Assembly: GCA_003971905.1 (NCBI GenBank)
Contig: RSEE01000001.1
Coordinates: 1,116,001 to 1,180,000, forward strand
DNA length: 64,000 bases
DNA from: Moniliella sp. 'wahieum'
Lineage: Eukaryota > Basidiomycota > Moniliellomycetes > Moniliellales > Moniliellaceae
Reading direction: 5' to 3'
Numbering within the stretch: position 1 is the stretch's first letter; the number at the start of each line of letters is the position of its first letter. The notes under the pieces were generated by a model. The model ran no database searches, was not told the origin of the DNA, and saw only the letters and a list, made by a program, of their open reading frames with translations. Made by a program: the position numbers and the translations under genes. Positions 33,978-45,643 of this stretch are shown one piece after another.

Positions 33978-34412
33978 ATGTCCCAGTCTTTACGCTGCCG
34001 AAGTCCACACGACAACACGGCGACTCGGTGGGTCGTAATTGACGGCCAAGTTTTGACGTCACCTCTTTCCTTGCAACGTACGCCCCCTCCCCCACAGACT
34101 CTAACGTACTCAGTACTCACTTTAGCACTGACTATCACGGCGATCGTTAACCCCCTATACACATGCATAGCATCCGGGTGGCCGCGACATCCTCCTCAAC
34201 AACGCCTCTAAGGATGTGAGTGAGCTGTTCTGGAACTACCATTCGGACAAGATCTTTGCAGGCCAGGCGGCCAAACTCAAGATTGGCCAAGGTATGTCCT
34301 GATTGTGGCTAAGCGTACCACAGAATCTGACCCCCTTCCCTCCCCCCACCCTTCTTCAGTGAAGCGGGTGCCAAGATCTAACCTACACCCCACATATCCT
34401 GCCTGTGTATAA
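33978..34412 (+). CDS. Small cytochrome b5-type heme-binding protein, three exons
   Basis: This gene is hidden by short exons. Exon 1 (33,978-34,077) gives MSQSLRCRSPHDNTATRW, then VVIDGQV and, with one base restored, FDVTSFLA. Exon 2 (34,171-34,291) gives HPGGRDILLNNASKDVSELF and WNYHSDKIFAGQAAKLKIGQ. Exon 3 (34,360-34,412) adds VKRVPRSNLHPTYPACV and a TAA. HPGG carries the first heme-ligand His, and the His of NYHS is in the place of the second. Introns of 93 and 68 nt have GT-AG ends (GTACGC...CATAG and GTATGT...TTCAG). The phase between exons 1 and 2 needs one more small indel. Only about 105 residues are seen, so it is either a free b5-domain protein or the N-terminus of a truncated larger enzyme. 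Confidence 0.65.
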
Positions 34413-37400
34413 CCCTCCCTCGAACCCCCATTGCGGTGCGGTCCTGCTCCATATTTTCGACCAATCCCTGTTCTCGATTCAGGGTAAATTGACCAAGCCT
34501 GGACCCCGCTTTCCCTTGCCCCTCGTTGGGCCCATTCCTGTTGATTCCCTCTGGTGATTACCTGCTGTGACGACCCTTACGTGTCATAATGAAGAGACGA
34601 TGTTTGACGGACTCCAATAGCGAAGAGGTGTTCTATAAGTAGCTTTGGCCATTTTCGCATTGTAACACAGCCAGATTGGGGAAGCGGGTCGATAAATACG
34701 GCCACAGTTAATGCGTTGCGGAGTACTATAGAGTATGCAACAGGTGGTGCCCTACCGTGAATGGATTGCGAGGTGAAAAAAAACAAAAGAAGACCAGTGA
34801 ACCCCTCAAACGGAGCGAAGATTATAGGGAAGAGATGACGCTGGATCCTGGGAATTGACGCTATCAGTTACGGAGAGCTGCGTTGAATCTGAGAAATGGC
34901 CTGATCCAGGCTAAGACCCGCCTGGTATACATACCCAGGAGAGCGCGCGCTCCGAAGTCCAACCACGTTTGATGATGGTCGGTTTAAACGATGTACATGG
35001 TGGCCCGAGTGGCCAACACGCATATCCCACAGCGACAATAGCCCCCCCCACCGCTCAGGTCAAGCCGGTTGGCCTAAATGAGAGCACCAAGTTTCCGATA
35101 TCTTTGCGACGATCGTCGCCCCGTCACCGCTTACTTTTCCTTTCTCTGTTGCGCCTGTGGTAATCAACCCCTCTTTTGACATGTGTCTTCCTTTCTGCAC
35201 CTGCATCCTTTTCCTTTTTAGATTAGTCTGTACCCCTGTTTGGTGGGGATCGCTTCCCCACCTTCCATTCTCGTATCTTCCCATTTCCTATCCAACTCCT
35301 GACCGTTTCCAGCTAATCGATGCAGTACAGGCATCGTCTCCACTTAGTTGCCTCCCCGTCTCAAGCTCGTCTCCCAGCTTTCAATCTGCCAAAAGTCGCA
35401 CAAGCCTTGCTTCAGAGTGTAGAGTCCCCGTACCAGCTTCTCCTGTGGGTTTCTTTCCAACCACGTCGTCAGCCATCCTGTTCAGTCCCTGCTCTGGCCG
35501 TATTTGTCCTCCACTGCCTCTACCCGTCCCCAACCCTCGGAAGGTTCAGATTACGCTACTACAGCGCAATGTGGTGGTTACGGCCTTGCCACACGTGCAG
35601 CCGCTCGGCTTCACACCGAAAGGCCTCTTATCGTCCCTAGCTCCGCTCGGATCCACCAACTAGCCCAAGCCTGAAACTACCGTGAGCCTTCTTCCGTCTC
35701 CTATAGGGGATTGTACCCCCCAAACCTGGCTGAGCCCCTGGCAGGGCTTTTGCCCGTGACATATATACATCCGGATGGATATGAAATTCTGCGGATGCAG
35801 GAGGATGTGAACTCATGCCGTCATATGGGTAGACCCCAGGCTGGAGCCCAAGACCATCATTTAGGTGTGCTTTCCCTTAATTGGCGGAACGGAACAGAGA
35901 CCGCTAACGGTTAATCGATCCTGAAAACAAGCGGCGCATTCAACGGAACGAGAGACGAGGCGAGAGCGGCCTCCTATTCGGGACGGCAGTTGGCAGAGCG
36001 TGCAAGGCGACGTATGCGTCAGAACAAGCAAAAAAGATCAGCGTTCCTATAGTTCGTGGTCCTATCGAGGGTTGTCCTGCGGGCAGGCGACGACAGAGCA
36101 GACACCAAGTCCTGTCTCTGGAACAATTCAAGTCTTGTATAGGATTGCAGTAGGATCAGCACGATGGATGAAGGGCCATACAGGACAGGATCTATAAGGA
36201 ATGGACAGCACAACGAAGAAAGGGATTTAAGAAGCAATACCAATACCAATGGACCTCACAAGGGAGCACAAACCAAGTGGGGAAAGGTGTTACACTAAGC
36301 CACAACATCCGCCAGAACGGTCCAAACAAAAAGGCCCAAAATAAGGGCAGGTTCTCTGCCCGCAGAGCCAGGAAAGCGAGGGGTGGGGATCTTGCTACGA
36401 AAACGAGACGCGCACCACACCAGAATTACTATTATGACTTCCAAGGTTCTGATGTCCATAACTGAGAGCTACACTGACGCTGGATCGTCTTGGACGTATG
36501 TGAAGAGAATCAACCCTACAAGTTTTGCATAGACCGAAGGGAACAACATGATGCTCCATTTAGACGTAATATGGAGCCCATGGGCTTGTTTAACGTTTAG
36601 ACAAGCCGGCCTGGTCTTGACACTATAGACACAACCCACAGACAAAAAAATGTATCAAGGGGAGCAAATCAGCTCAGCCCTCTCTGTTCTGCCCTCCGCC
36701 GAGACACCCTATGTGGGTCCTCGAGGGTAGGAATAAGAAAGGGCCACATATTTCGGATGTTCATGGATTTTTCTTTTTGGCTGGAGGAGTGGGCTGACCG
36801 TCAGCGCGTCAGCACTTCTACTGGTATTTGTGCAGTCCATGAGCATAATGGTGCGGTATGGGATCAATACCGTATCACGCCAACCACACTTCAGTTGTCC
36901 TTCTAATAGAAGCCCTGCACCGCTGTGGGGTGCGATAGGGACCTGTTTGGTTTGAGCTACCGAGGTCACTAATAAACGAACCCAGGGGGCCACAGGCCAT
37001 CCCCTTCGTGTCCTTCTCTCCTGTATATATATAGGGAATACAAGAGAGGTCGAGGTGCATTTTTTTTATAATCTATAACCTCTCGCTATTATCAGACGAA
37101 GCACATGTGCACGACCTCACAGCGCCTCCACGTAATATGCACACATATTATCTTACTTCCGTGGGGGGGGGGCTGCATATGCCCACGGCGTTCACTTTAA
37201 CGCGGAGATAACTCGTCGCAAATGCTGGTTTGCCCCTCTCTCATTGCAGCAAAAACATCATCGTACATGGTCCACTTCTTCAAAGCGGGCATATTATCAG
37301 CCACGATTTATAAGCTTACCATTGTGAACCTATAGAACGTCCTTGCAGCAGTGCTCTCACCCACATTTACGGCCATAATGCATGATTAACATGCACTCGC

Positions 37401-37913
37401 ATCTCTACACGACGGAGAAACTTGTCCCCCGCCGTTCATTATCATCCACATCAGATAAGCGCTAATGAGCAAGGCAGCGGCAGTGTCATATATATATAAG
37501 CTCGCTTGCCACAGTATACTGAGGAGAATGTAAGCAATCGTTTATGGGAGGAAGCAAGGGCAGAGGACATGGTGCAAAGCAGAGGAACAGAAAGGAAGAG
37601 AGAGACACGCTCAACGGGAGAAGAAATTGGAAAGGGGGCGAGATCAGGATCGATCGATCAGCCACAAGGAAAAAAAAGAGGGGAAATACATTGAGGAGCC
37701 CAAATAATGTAAGACACTCTCTGCCTTTATCGTGAAACAAAATAATACAAGTGTGCTTTTGTTACGAAAAAGTCCCTTCCGCAGTGCTACACGTCAACGC
37801 CAACGTCGTCCGCGTCAACGCGTCGTGCTTGACCGCGTCACCGTTCCTGCGACATACATCATGGGGGTTTTCCTCGATATCGATAAAAAAAAACGTTTTA
37901 CAAACGTTTTACA

Positions 37914-37934
37914 AACGTTAAACGTTAAACGTTA
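37914..37934. repeat. AACGTTA heptamer x3
   Basis: Three perfect head-to-tail copies of the palindrome AACGTT plus one A, preceded by two CAAACGTTTTA units. Confidence 0.9.
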
Positions 37935-38240
37935 CGCGTAAGCGTACGTAAATACCTTGCTGCCAAGCCGAGCACACCTTAGCTTCAATGACCATGTGGT
38001 TTTCTGGATCCCAGGGAGGGTGTATCAGTGTGGGGGATGTGAAGAAAGGTAAAAGTGTCTCTCGTTTCCGTCAACACGTATGTTACAGCCTGACAGTTCA
38101 TCAGCCGAAGCTGCCACCGACTCCCTGCACAACATTATACGTCAAATAACATGTCAGCTGTTGAACGTTGATCTCAGGTCTCACACCACCAGCACACTCA
38201 GCGGCTGTTGGCTTCAAGCATTGTCAAACTTCAAGCTAGC

Positions 38241-38286
38241 TTCAAGCTTCAAGCGTCAAGCTTCAAGCTTCAAGCTTCAAGCTTCA
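38241..38286. repeat. AAGCTTC heptamer array
   Basis: About six copies of AAGCTTC (palindrome AAGCTT plus C), one altered to AAGCGTC. Further loose copies lie just upstream. Confidence 0.9.
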
Positions 38287-39411
38287 TAGCATAGGATTCA
38301 TATGTTAGTAACATACGTGCAGTACTAAGCGCTAATATATGCCGTCAAGACAGTAACGGCCAACAAAATAATTCGAGAGCACACTGGATAGCTCACTGGG
38401 GTACTCATGGATCATCACTGGGAAAAAAACACATATACGTCTCTTCTTCCACACTCATTCGTATCCCCTCGTGCTACACCCTGTGCTACATCACCTGTGT
38501 GGCCTGGCTCTGCCACTCAGTGGCTCGCGGCCTTGACCCCATGAGCGGCTGTGAATGTGAATGTGAATGTGAGCGCTGGAGCGAAGCTATTAATAACATG
38601 CAGGCGCAGCGTTTCTCTGTCCCAGCCTCCAGCGCTAATAAGCGCTATTAGACTTTGCAACTGATATGAATTGAAAGTCTTTGGATTCTCCGTCAGCGCG
38701 TCAGCGTCAGATCCGTCAAACGCGTCGCAATCTCAGAATCTTAGAGAAAAAACGAGAATCAATATTGTGTGGCACCAAGAAAGCTTAAAGAACAAAAGGC
38801 TGTTTCTCGCTTCTCATCTGCATCGATTGATCATGTTGATCGATGGTCGGTGGTGCTGGAGGTAGTGCTATAGTAGGGTTTCTCTGCACGGCCCTTAATT
38901 GGTCGGTGACGCGGTGATGCTCGCCTCTATGCAGCTGGACGGAAGGATTCCGCTCGCACGTTGCGCACCCCTGCGCGCACTATCACCCTTCAAGCTTCAA
39001 ACTACACTGCACCAGTGTGGTGCCACACAGAGGTTTCGATCTGCGGCCTCATGCACCTCATGCATCATGCATCTGCATCATGATCATGGCCCTCGGGCTC
39101 AGAACTTCATGTGCCACGGATCAGGTACGCATGTCCCTGCCGATTATCGATTGCGCATAAAATGAAAGACTTAAGTGTTGACTATAGTGGCAAGTCTTCT
39201 GCTGCCGTTTGTATATGTTTTGGCGGCTGGCTGACTCTCATTTTCTCTGTCGCGTTTGGCGTCCCGGTGGCAGCTGTCACATGTCACATGTCACACGTCA
39301 CAAAAGTCAGACAGAGCCAGAGGAAGATGAAACATCAGATCTCAGAGAGGCTGCCAGCCTGCCATAGAGCCTGCCCCAAACACGTGTTCTTTTTCTTCTT
39401 AGAAAGCTCAC

Positions 39412-39428
39412 AAGCTTCAAGCTTCAAG
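39412..39428. repeat. AAGCTTC heptamer x2
   Basis: Two adjacent perfect units followed by AAG, in the same design as 38,241-38,286. Confidence 0.85.
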
Positions 39429-39662
39429 ATGCTCGGCATGATCGTAGGGTTTAACCGCAACGTGCTTAAATCGGCAACTGTCGGGCCGGCTATAAGCTTT
39501 TTATAAGCGGTAACTAATATCTGACGGCAAAAGATATTATGCGGTACTCCGCTTTTGTAACGCGGTAAAAACATGTAACAGGTAACATGTATAACACTAT
39601 GGGGACGGGATGACGTGTGGCCATTTCATTCTGAATTTAGCATTCGCAGATCTTTGAGACAG

Positions 39663-39902
39663 TGTTGGCCTAGGGAGCCGGACGGGCAGAAGGATGAGGA
39701 GAAGGTGATGGATTGGAGCCAGAGTTGGGTCTGGGTACAGAGGCATCTATATAGGAGGCTGGACTAGGCACAGGGACAGTGAGTCACACAGGAGAGAGTG
39801 CAGGGCACAGGGACAGTGACACGCAGGGACGTCAGCGTGGAAGCCGATGGAACCGAGGCGAACCTGGTCTACCGACTGGGAGCCAGAGGATCACAGTCAA
39901 CA
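39663..39902 (+). repeat. Left LTR of the TRIM element
   Basis: 240 bp, TGTTG...CAACA. It contains a TATA-like CATCTATATAGGAGG near 39,745 and two copies of GGCACAGGGACAGTGA about 55 bases apart. Confidence 0.93.
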
Positions 39903-40400
39903 GAAGTAAAAGTAGTAGGGGTTGCGCCCCGAAGCGATTTGGTGGGCAAAAGTAAAAAGCACCAGTTATAGGTGTAGTGAAAGAAAATTGGAAACTTGGA
40001 GTAAATGCGGTCCAAGGTCGTTTGGCATCAAAATTGGATGCGTTTGGTAGTTGTTTGGTTCCGCATGCCTGGTGCCAGGGGTCCATTGGGCATGGGAAAT
40101 GAACGGGCGCTATGCGTCAACCGTCTTGATCTGTTTGGGTTCTTTTGTTGTTGAAAAAGAGGAGTGGAAGAAGTTGGGTGACCACCCCCCCCCATCCTTT
40201 CCCCAGGTGCCCCGGATGAATTGGCAATCCGGGGCGTGTAGCCGTGGGTGGGGCACTTGATGAGCAGCCACCCCCGCTTTCTGCGATTCGCCTGCGCCGT
40301 TTTGTCGTTGGAGGAATTTCGTCTCGTTGACGATACCCGACACGTTTTGTTCGTCGTGTGTTGTCCCTAAAAATCATTGCCCCATCTGTGGGGGACGAGT

Positions 40401-40479
40401 GTGCCGATTGTGGCGGTAGTATGCCGATTGTGGCGGTAGTATGCCGATTGTGGCGTAAGGTGCCGATTGTGGCGGTGGT
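40401..40479 (+). repeat. 20-bp tandem repeat inside the TRIM element
   Basis: Four units of GTATGCCGATTGTGGCGGTA-like sequence; the third has lost a G and the fourth is slightly diverged. Confidence 0.9.
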
Positions 40480-40598
40480 GTTGTTGGGCGGGAGGACGGG
40501 TGTGTCTTGTGGGCTTGGCGGCTTAGCTTGGGCTTGTAGGCTTGGGGGTGGGCTTGCTTGAAGAGCGCTCCCCTTCCGGGGGGATCAGATTGTAGCTC

Positions 40599-40837
40599 TG
40601 TTGGCCTAGGGAGCCGGACGGGCAGAAGGATGAGGAGAAGGTGATGGATTGGAGCCAGAGTTGGGTCTGGGTACAGAGGCATCTATATAGGAGGCTGGAC
40701 TAGGCACAGGGACAGTGAGTCACACAGGAGAGAGTGCAGGGCACAGGGACAGTGACACGCAGGGACGTCAGCGTGGAAGCCGATGGAACCGAGGCGAACC
40801 TGGCTACCGACTGGGAGCCAGAGGATCACAGTCAACA
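40599..40837 (+). repeat. Right LTR of the TRIM element
   Basis: 239 bp. The only difference seen against the left copy is one missing T (CTGGTCTACC against CTGGCTACC), so the insertion is recent or the copies have been kept alike. Confidence 0.93.
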
Positions 40838-40970
40838 GACAGAGACAGAGAAATGCTACACCTCTCAGGCCTCAGGCTTGCTTGGCGCTCACATGCACGT
40901 TGCACGCTGAGCGCTCAAAGTCGCTCATCCGGCATGTGCTCTGTTGTTCGTACAACGTCAACAATCCGCA

Positions 40971-40991
40971 ACCGGTAACAGGTAACCGGTA
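40971..40991. repeat. ACCGGTA heptamer x3
   Basis: ACCGGTA, ACAGGTA, ACCGGTA in tandem: the palindrome ACCGGT plus A, with one variant unit. Confidence 0.85.
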
Positions 40992-41090
40992 ACCCCACAC
41001 ATGAAACGCGAGGCTCGCCAGTAGAGGTCTCAGATCTCAGACCTCAGGCCATAGACCTCATATGCATCATGCAAACCCACCAAGCACAGG

Positions 41091-41192
41091 AAGCCAATGG
41101 TTTGTCGCACTCAGGCCAGTACCTTCTGGCCCCCGCCATTCGCTTCAAATCGCCTGTAGCGCCAGAGTGGATGTGAATGAGCGCAGAGCGTG
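41091..41192. repeat. Dispersed repeat, copy A
   Basis: Shares with 61,171-61,284 the ordered blocks AGCCA(A/G)TGG, CCTTCTGGC, CCCGCCATTCGC, GTAGCGC and GAATGAGCG. It is diverged and has no coding potential that I recognise. Confidence 0.5.
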
Positions 41193-41227
41193 GTGTAATA
41201 GGCATATGTGGGCGCGATGATCGATAA

Positions 41228-41263
41228 ACGTTGGACACGTTGGACACGTTGAACACGTTGAAC
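41228..41263. repeat. 9-bp tandem repeat ACGTTGGAC/ACGTTGAAC x4
   Basis: Two copies of ACGTTGGAC followed by two of ACGTTGAAC. Confidence 0.9.
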
Positions 41264-42265
41264 CATCTCAACAGATACGTCTGAGAAACATTTTTCCAGT
41301 ACAAAAAAATATCCTTTGATGGCGATCTGATTCCCTGCACGCAGCACCCGCAGGTGTTAAGATCCGGGGAAAGATCGGGCTTTGTGGAAAAGCTATTATA
41401 GACCTTGAATGCGTCCAGTTTTGAGTACTCGGCATTCTTCTAACAATACGCTTGTGCTCTACAACAGTCGATACAACATCTTTGCGTTCGACAGGTATGA
41501 CGGTTTGTCTATTCTGAACGTCTTATCGATCGACGTACCAATAACAGCTACCTACGTTTAAGTATATAAGTTAATCGTCGGAACCCACAACCTCGAGATC
41601 TGTGAAATCAAAAAGGCACAGTGATTGATGATTAAGATGGTTAAACGTTAATGCAATGGGCGCCCTCTGTGTTGTTTTCTCGGAGGGGGGGGTTAGCTTT
41701 CTAAATATGTATTTGATGCTATGAAGGCATCACAGATCTCAGAGGGGTGTGTGCGGTGGTGTATAATTTAGTCCAAACTTACTATAGAGTTCTTGTCTCA
41801 ATTGGATGGCTCCTATTAGCGAAGGGAGAGGTGAGAAAAAAGAGAGGCGGGGGGAGGGACTTCATATGTCGATGGTGGGCCTGCTGGAGTAGCTGGTGCG
41901 ATTCTGACATTTGCTGGAGAGTGCTTTTGTGTGTGTACGTGGCAACAAGCTTCAAGCTATACATATTAATGTTTACACAATTATATTCACACAGTCATGC
42001 ATCATGCTCATGATCCTACAACCTCCCATAACCCAAACCCCGCGCAGCAACAGAATAGAGCCTGAGGCTCAGGCCTGAGGGACGCTTCCCTGAGGCTTCA
42101 AGCTCACGCTCTCAAGCTCTCAAGCTTCAAGCTTATTCAACACGACTAACGACGTACTAACATTCAACGAACGTCGTTCAACCTAGTGAGCTTTCAGTGC
42201 TCTCGAATATTTTTGTTTTGGCCGTTTTGTTGTCTTGACGGAGTGTATAGTACTCGACGTGTTAT

Positions 42266-42300
42266 TACGTTCAACGTTCAACGTTCAACGAGTTCAACGT
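42266..42300. repeat. AACGTTC heptamer array
   Basis: Perfect units at 42,273-42,279 and 42,280-42,286, flanked by partial units on both sides. Confidence 0.88.
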
Positions 42301-42431
42301 CCAAATGGAACCTTCAAGCTTCAGGCGTCACACTCACGCGTCACGCTTCAAGAGCTAGTTTCAAGCAGTAACTAATAACTAGCAACTAATAAGCGCTAAG
42401 CGAGAGAGTGCCTAGTTTCGGGCCACGAGTT

Positions 42432-42466
42432 ACTAGTTACTAGTTACTAGTTACTACTTACTAGTT
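42432..42466. repeat. ACTAGTT heptamer x5
   Basis: Five head-to-tail units (palindrome ACTAGT plus T), the fourth altered to ACTACTT. Related ACTAGTG and AACTAGT doublets lie at 42,917-42,930 and 42,964-42,977. Confidence 0.9.
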
Positions 42467-43950
42467 AGGCTTCGCCTGCCCGGCTACGTACTGTTTTGCA
42501 AGAGCTGTGTTCCTAAGTTGGGCGTACGTTGCTCAAATTGCACCCATTCCATTATATTCAGCGACGCATTTGTTTGTTTGTTGGGTGCTTTTGCCGAGCG
42601 CCGAAGACCACCCAGTACTGTGGCCCTGAGCTTGAACCTTGAGCTCTTGAAGGACTCGACGTTAGGCAGATAGCAGTGTAGGCGGTAGGCGTGTGGCATG
42701 TGGCATGCGAGCGCTGGGCGTGCACATTGGACGCTGGGTGAATTGGCTGAGGCGCTGGGGCGCTGAGGCGGTTGTTGAAGGCGCTGAAGCTCTGAAAGGC
42801 TACGGAGTACTGTGGGCGTTGGCGCCGCGCCGTTCAGGCTGAGGCGCTGACGTGCGCTGAGAGACGAGCGATGTGGAAGAGGCTGCGCGCGAGGTGATGT
42901 GGGTCTGGAGGTAGGGACTAGTGACTAGTGACTACAATGATAAGTACAACGTACCAACTTTGTAACTAGTAACTAGTAACTAATAGCCTCCTCGAAGTGC
43001 GTTGTGCGCGGCGCTCCTGTGCTCTCCGCCACGCCAATCCGAAGCATTCCGAAACAATATCCAAAAAAGCCTAACAGTGGCAACGCACCTTGGGTCGTGC
43101 GCACACCTGTCGTATCACAGCTAGGCGGGAGGCACAACGGGGGACACGCCCCTGAAGTTCGCTTCTAGGGGACTGCGCGCCGATACGTCCTGTTTAGCCC
43201 CTCCGAAGCTTGGGCTTTTGGCGTTGAAGCTTGAAGAGAAGTGTGCAGCTTGGAGGCGAGCCAGCCCTAGGCGAGCCTCGGCGCCAGCGTACCTGTGGAG
43301 GGAGTGGGTACTGGGTGGATGGTAGAAGTACATACGTCTCCGAATACACCCGATACTGACAACTGTGACATGTGACAACGCGCAACTGCACCTCACAACC
43401 GCAGGGACACACACACACACCACGCACCAGGCAGCTCAGGCCCTGGCCTGCGCCCTCCTCCTGCCCGTCAGCGCCAGAGAGCAGCACACAGGCATCCTCT
43501 GGCATGCTTACTTGTTGCGCTGTGCTGTACTCGTCTTCGCTTCGCGCACAGCCCCCTTAAAACATCTCGCCATCCACACGCCCATCACCCTCCCGGTTTC
43601 CCCACTTGCCCGCCCAGCACAGCCCCACACAGCAAAACGCAACACAACACATACACACACAGCGTCTGATCGATCTCATCTCGCTCCGTTCTCATCTTCC
43701 CCCCCTCTCTTCTCCCCCTCCGTCTCCATGCCCATCCGCTCCTAGCATCCACGGCGCCGTCTGGGTCGTTGCCCCCGACCCCGCCGCGCAACACCCAGTG
43801 CTGCTCCCGTTGGGCCGCTGGCTGGGCCTCGCTCGAGCCCAATGGCCTCCTCCTCATCCACCTCCCCGCCCCCGCCAGCGCGAGCGCCCATGTCACACTT
43901 GCCTCCTCCTTGCACTGTCGTCCGCACCCGCAAGGTTGCTCTCGACAGCC

Positions 43951-45643
43951 CATGACCCCCCCTTTGGTCCAGACTCCCTCACCCTCACCCACACTCATCC
44001 GCACCGCTGTCACCAAGCCCGAGCCCAAGCCCGAGCACGAGCCTGCGGCAAACTCACCTTCATCACAAGCGTTCGGGCAGTATTGGTAACTGGTTCCGCT
44101 CAAATGCCCGCCGCCCCTCCTCCCAATTCTCCTGCCACCGGGCCGGCACCCCTGCCCAATTCAAGCGAGCGCCCCTATGCAGTGCAGGTCGAGCTTCTGC
44201 TTCTGCCCGCCCTGACCATAACCACTACCCTGTAGCCTGGTGTGACTTTGACACGGGGCCAATGTGGCTGGCCAAGGGATCTTTACCGTGTAGTCCCCTC
44301 CTTTTTCCCAAGTCAACTCACCTTCTTGCAGTGGAATTTAGGTCACTTAAATTGCGCTCCATGATGAGTCTGACCACACTGTTTTCTTTTTGCTTTCCGC
44401 AGCCCCCACGTTTCGTTTTCCGTGTGGGCCAATGCCGACCTGGCTAACGATTGGGCGTCGGCCCTGGCGCCGCTCTTGGACTCCAACCGTTCTCCGGTTC
44501 AAACACCAATGCTGCGCAGTACACCATCTCTCCCCGCCCTCAATGCCCTGGCGCCACGACCGCCTCGGGCTTGCCTGTGCCTGCGCCAGCCCCCACCTCG
44601 CTCACGCGCCCTTACTATTCTCCCAACTTGCCAAGGCCCAATTCCCTTCTCAACCCTCCACGCCTTCCGTTGGCTCACCTCAATTGCGTCAACGTATTTG
44701 CCCCTTACCCAGAGGAGAACGGTACACGCTGCAACACTCTGACGACGGGGGTTGACCGGCGCAAACCCAACCTACTTCAACGGGTAGGCCTCTTGCCTCG
44801 GACGCGTAGTCAACGTGTGTTGCACTCTGGCAATCCAAACCAACCGCGCCCCCTTCCTTGGTCTTCCCTGTTGGCCGCACTTTTTCTTCGACTTCCTTTT
44901 TCAGCGAGACTCCGATGGCATTACAACACGCCTCCCGCCGAGGCTCGGACGCATCCTCTCTCCGGTGCTGAGTACGGTCGCCTGTGCACCTACCCAGGTG
45001 GATCTTCAGCGGCACATTTCGTCCAGCTGGTTGCTCCCTCACCCCCCACACCCTCCTCACCCCCCTCCTTCGGCCGAAGGCGACTTTCATCCGTCTTACA
45101 CCCCCTCCCTTGCGGCCTCGAGCGAGCCCAAGAGCCCACCGCTGCCTCCCCACGGTGCGTTGGACCTGTACATGGACGAACCGACCGTCGTTGGACCCGC
45201 TGGTTTCCTTGGTTGATCCCCCGATCGGTCGTCCCAAAGTGCTTCCCCCAGATGGCGTCCATGCCGCAGCTGAGCATCGAGAGTAGGAGGAGAAAGCGGG
45301 ACTCCATGCCTTCCCCTGGGCTGGCGGCGCTTTGCTTCGGCGAGCCAGTTGGTTGGGCCGCGCCCCCCACGGAGGAGGAAACGGCGCAGTTTGATTACCT
45401 CTCCTTTCCCTTGGGACGGGGAGAATGAAGTAACCAGGAGGAAATGCCTGCTGGGCTTGCCCGACTTTGAAACGACCACCAAACAACCCTCTCACCCATT
45501 CCGCTCCGACGCGCTGCTGGTCACGACCTTGACGCCGGGAGGGGGTCGACACCCAGACGAGGGCGTATGCTACTTTTGGTTATGACTCTCTGGCTGCCTC
45601 GCTACAAGAGGCCGAGCGCCCTTTGCCTCGTTCGGCCCTTTGA
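43951..45643 (+). CDS. Putative Ser/Pro-rich disordered protein (unrecognised)
   Basis: I do not recognise this gene. A plausible start is MTPPLVQTPSPSPTLIRTAV at 43,951. Coding-like, Ser/Pro/Asn-rich sequence continues through several frames: WANADLANDWASALAPLLDS (about 44,420), RPYYSPNLPRPNSLLNPPR (44,610), ETPMALQHASRRGSDASS (about 44,905), GALDLYMDEPTVVGPAGF (45,150). A plausible end is GYDSLAASLQEAERPLPRSA at 45,643 (TGA). An intron is likely somewhere in 44,275-44,400, where a GT-rich, T/C-rich stretch interrupts the sequence. A long opposite-strand frame covers part of it but looks like a composition shadow. No domain was found, so function is unknown. Confidence 0.4.

Larger units (their letters stand above)
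34413..39662. other. Gene-free, repeat-rich stretch
   Basis: No open frame here carries a recognisable domain, and none is long. A Ser/Pro-rich frame at 35,157-35,663 follows a T/C-rich segment and could be a retroelement or gene relic. Short palindrome-based arrays occur at 37,914-37,934, 38,241-38,286 and 39,412-39,425, and a GTGAAT repeat near 38,550. A/T content is higher than in the genic parts. Confidence 0.55.
39663..40837 (+). mobile_element. Complete small LTR element (TRIM-type, non-autonomous)
   Basis: Two nearly identical direct repeats of about 240 bp bound a 696-bp internal region. Each repeat begins TGTTG and ends CAACA. The five bases before the left repeat (GACAG, 39,658-39,662) are repeated right after the right repeat (40,838-40,842), a perfect target-site duplication. 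The internal region has no capsid, protease, reverse transcriptase or integrase frame. I could not find a clear primer-binding site or polypurine tract next to the LTRs, so the mode of priming is unknown. Confidence 0.92.
40838..43950. other. Gene-free, repeat-rich stretch
   Basis: No recognisable gene. It holds many short arrays (40,971-40,991; 41,228-41,263; 42,266-42,300; 42,432-42,466; 42,917-42,930; 42,964-42,977), a dispersed repeat at 41,091-41,192, and GCTGAGGCGCTG-type sequence at about 42,745-42,860. The last ~500 bases are C-rich, with CA repeats, and may be a promoter or leader. Confidence 0.55.

Noticed and set aside
34567-34790. A second LTR, because of the start TGTGACGACCC.
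   Set aside because: No matching second copy, no defined end and no target-site duplication were found.
44080-44130. A sequence reading NWFRSNARR, resembling a homeodomain recognition helix.
   Set aside because: No homeodomain helices 1 and 2 precede it. The context is a Pro/Ser-rich disordered stretch.
44689-45552. A 287-codon minus-strand frame.
   Set aside because: Arg/Gly-rich composition without motifs. The plus strand has more protein-like sequence and a plausible start and end.
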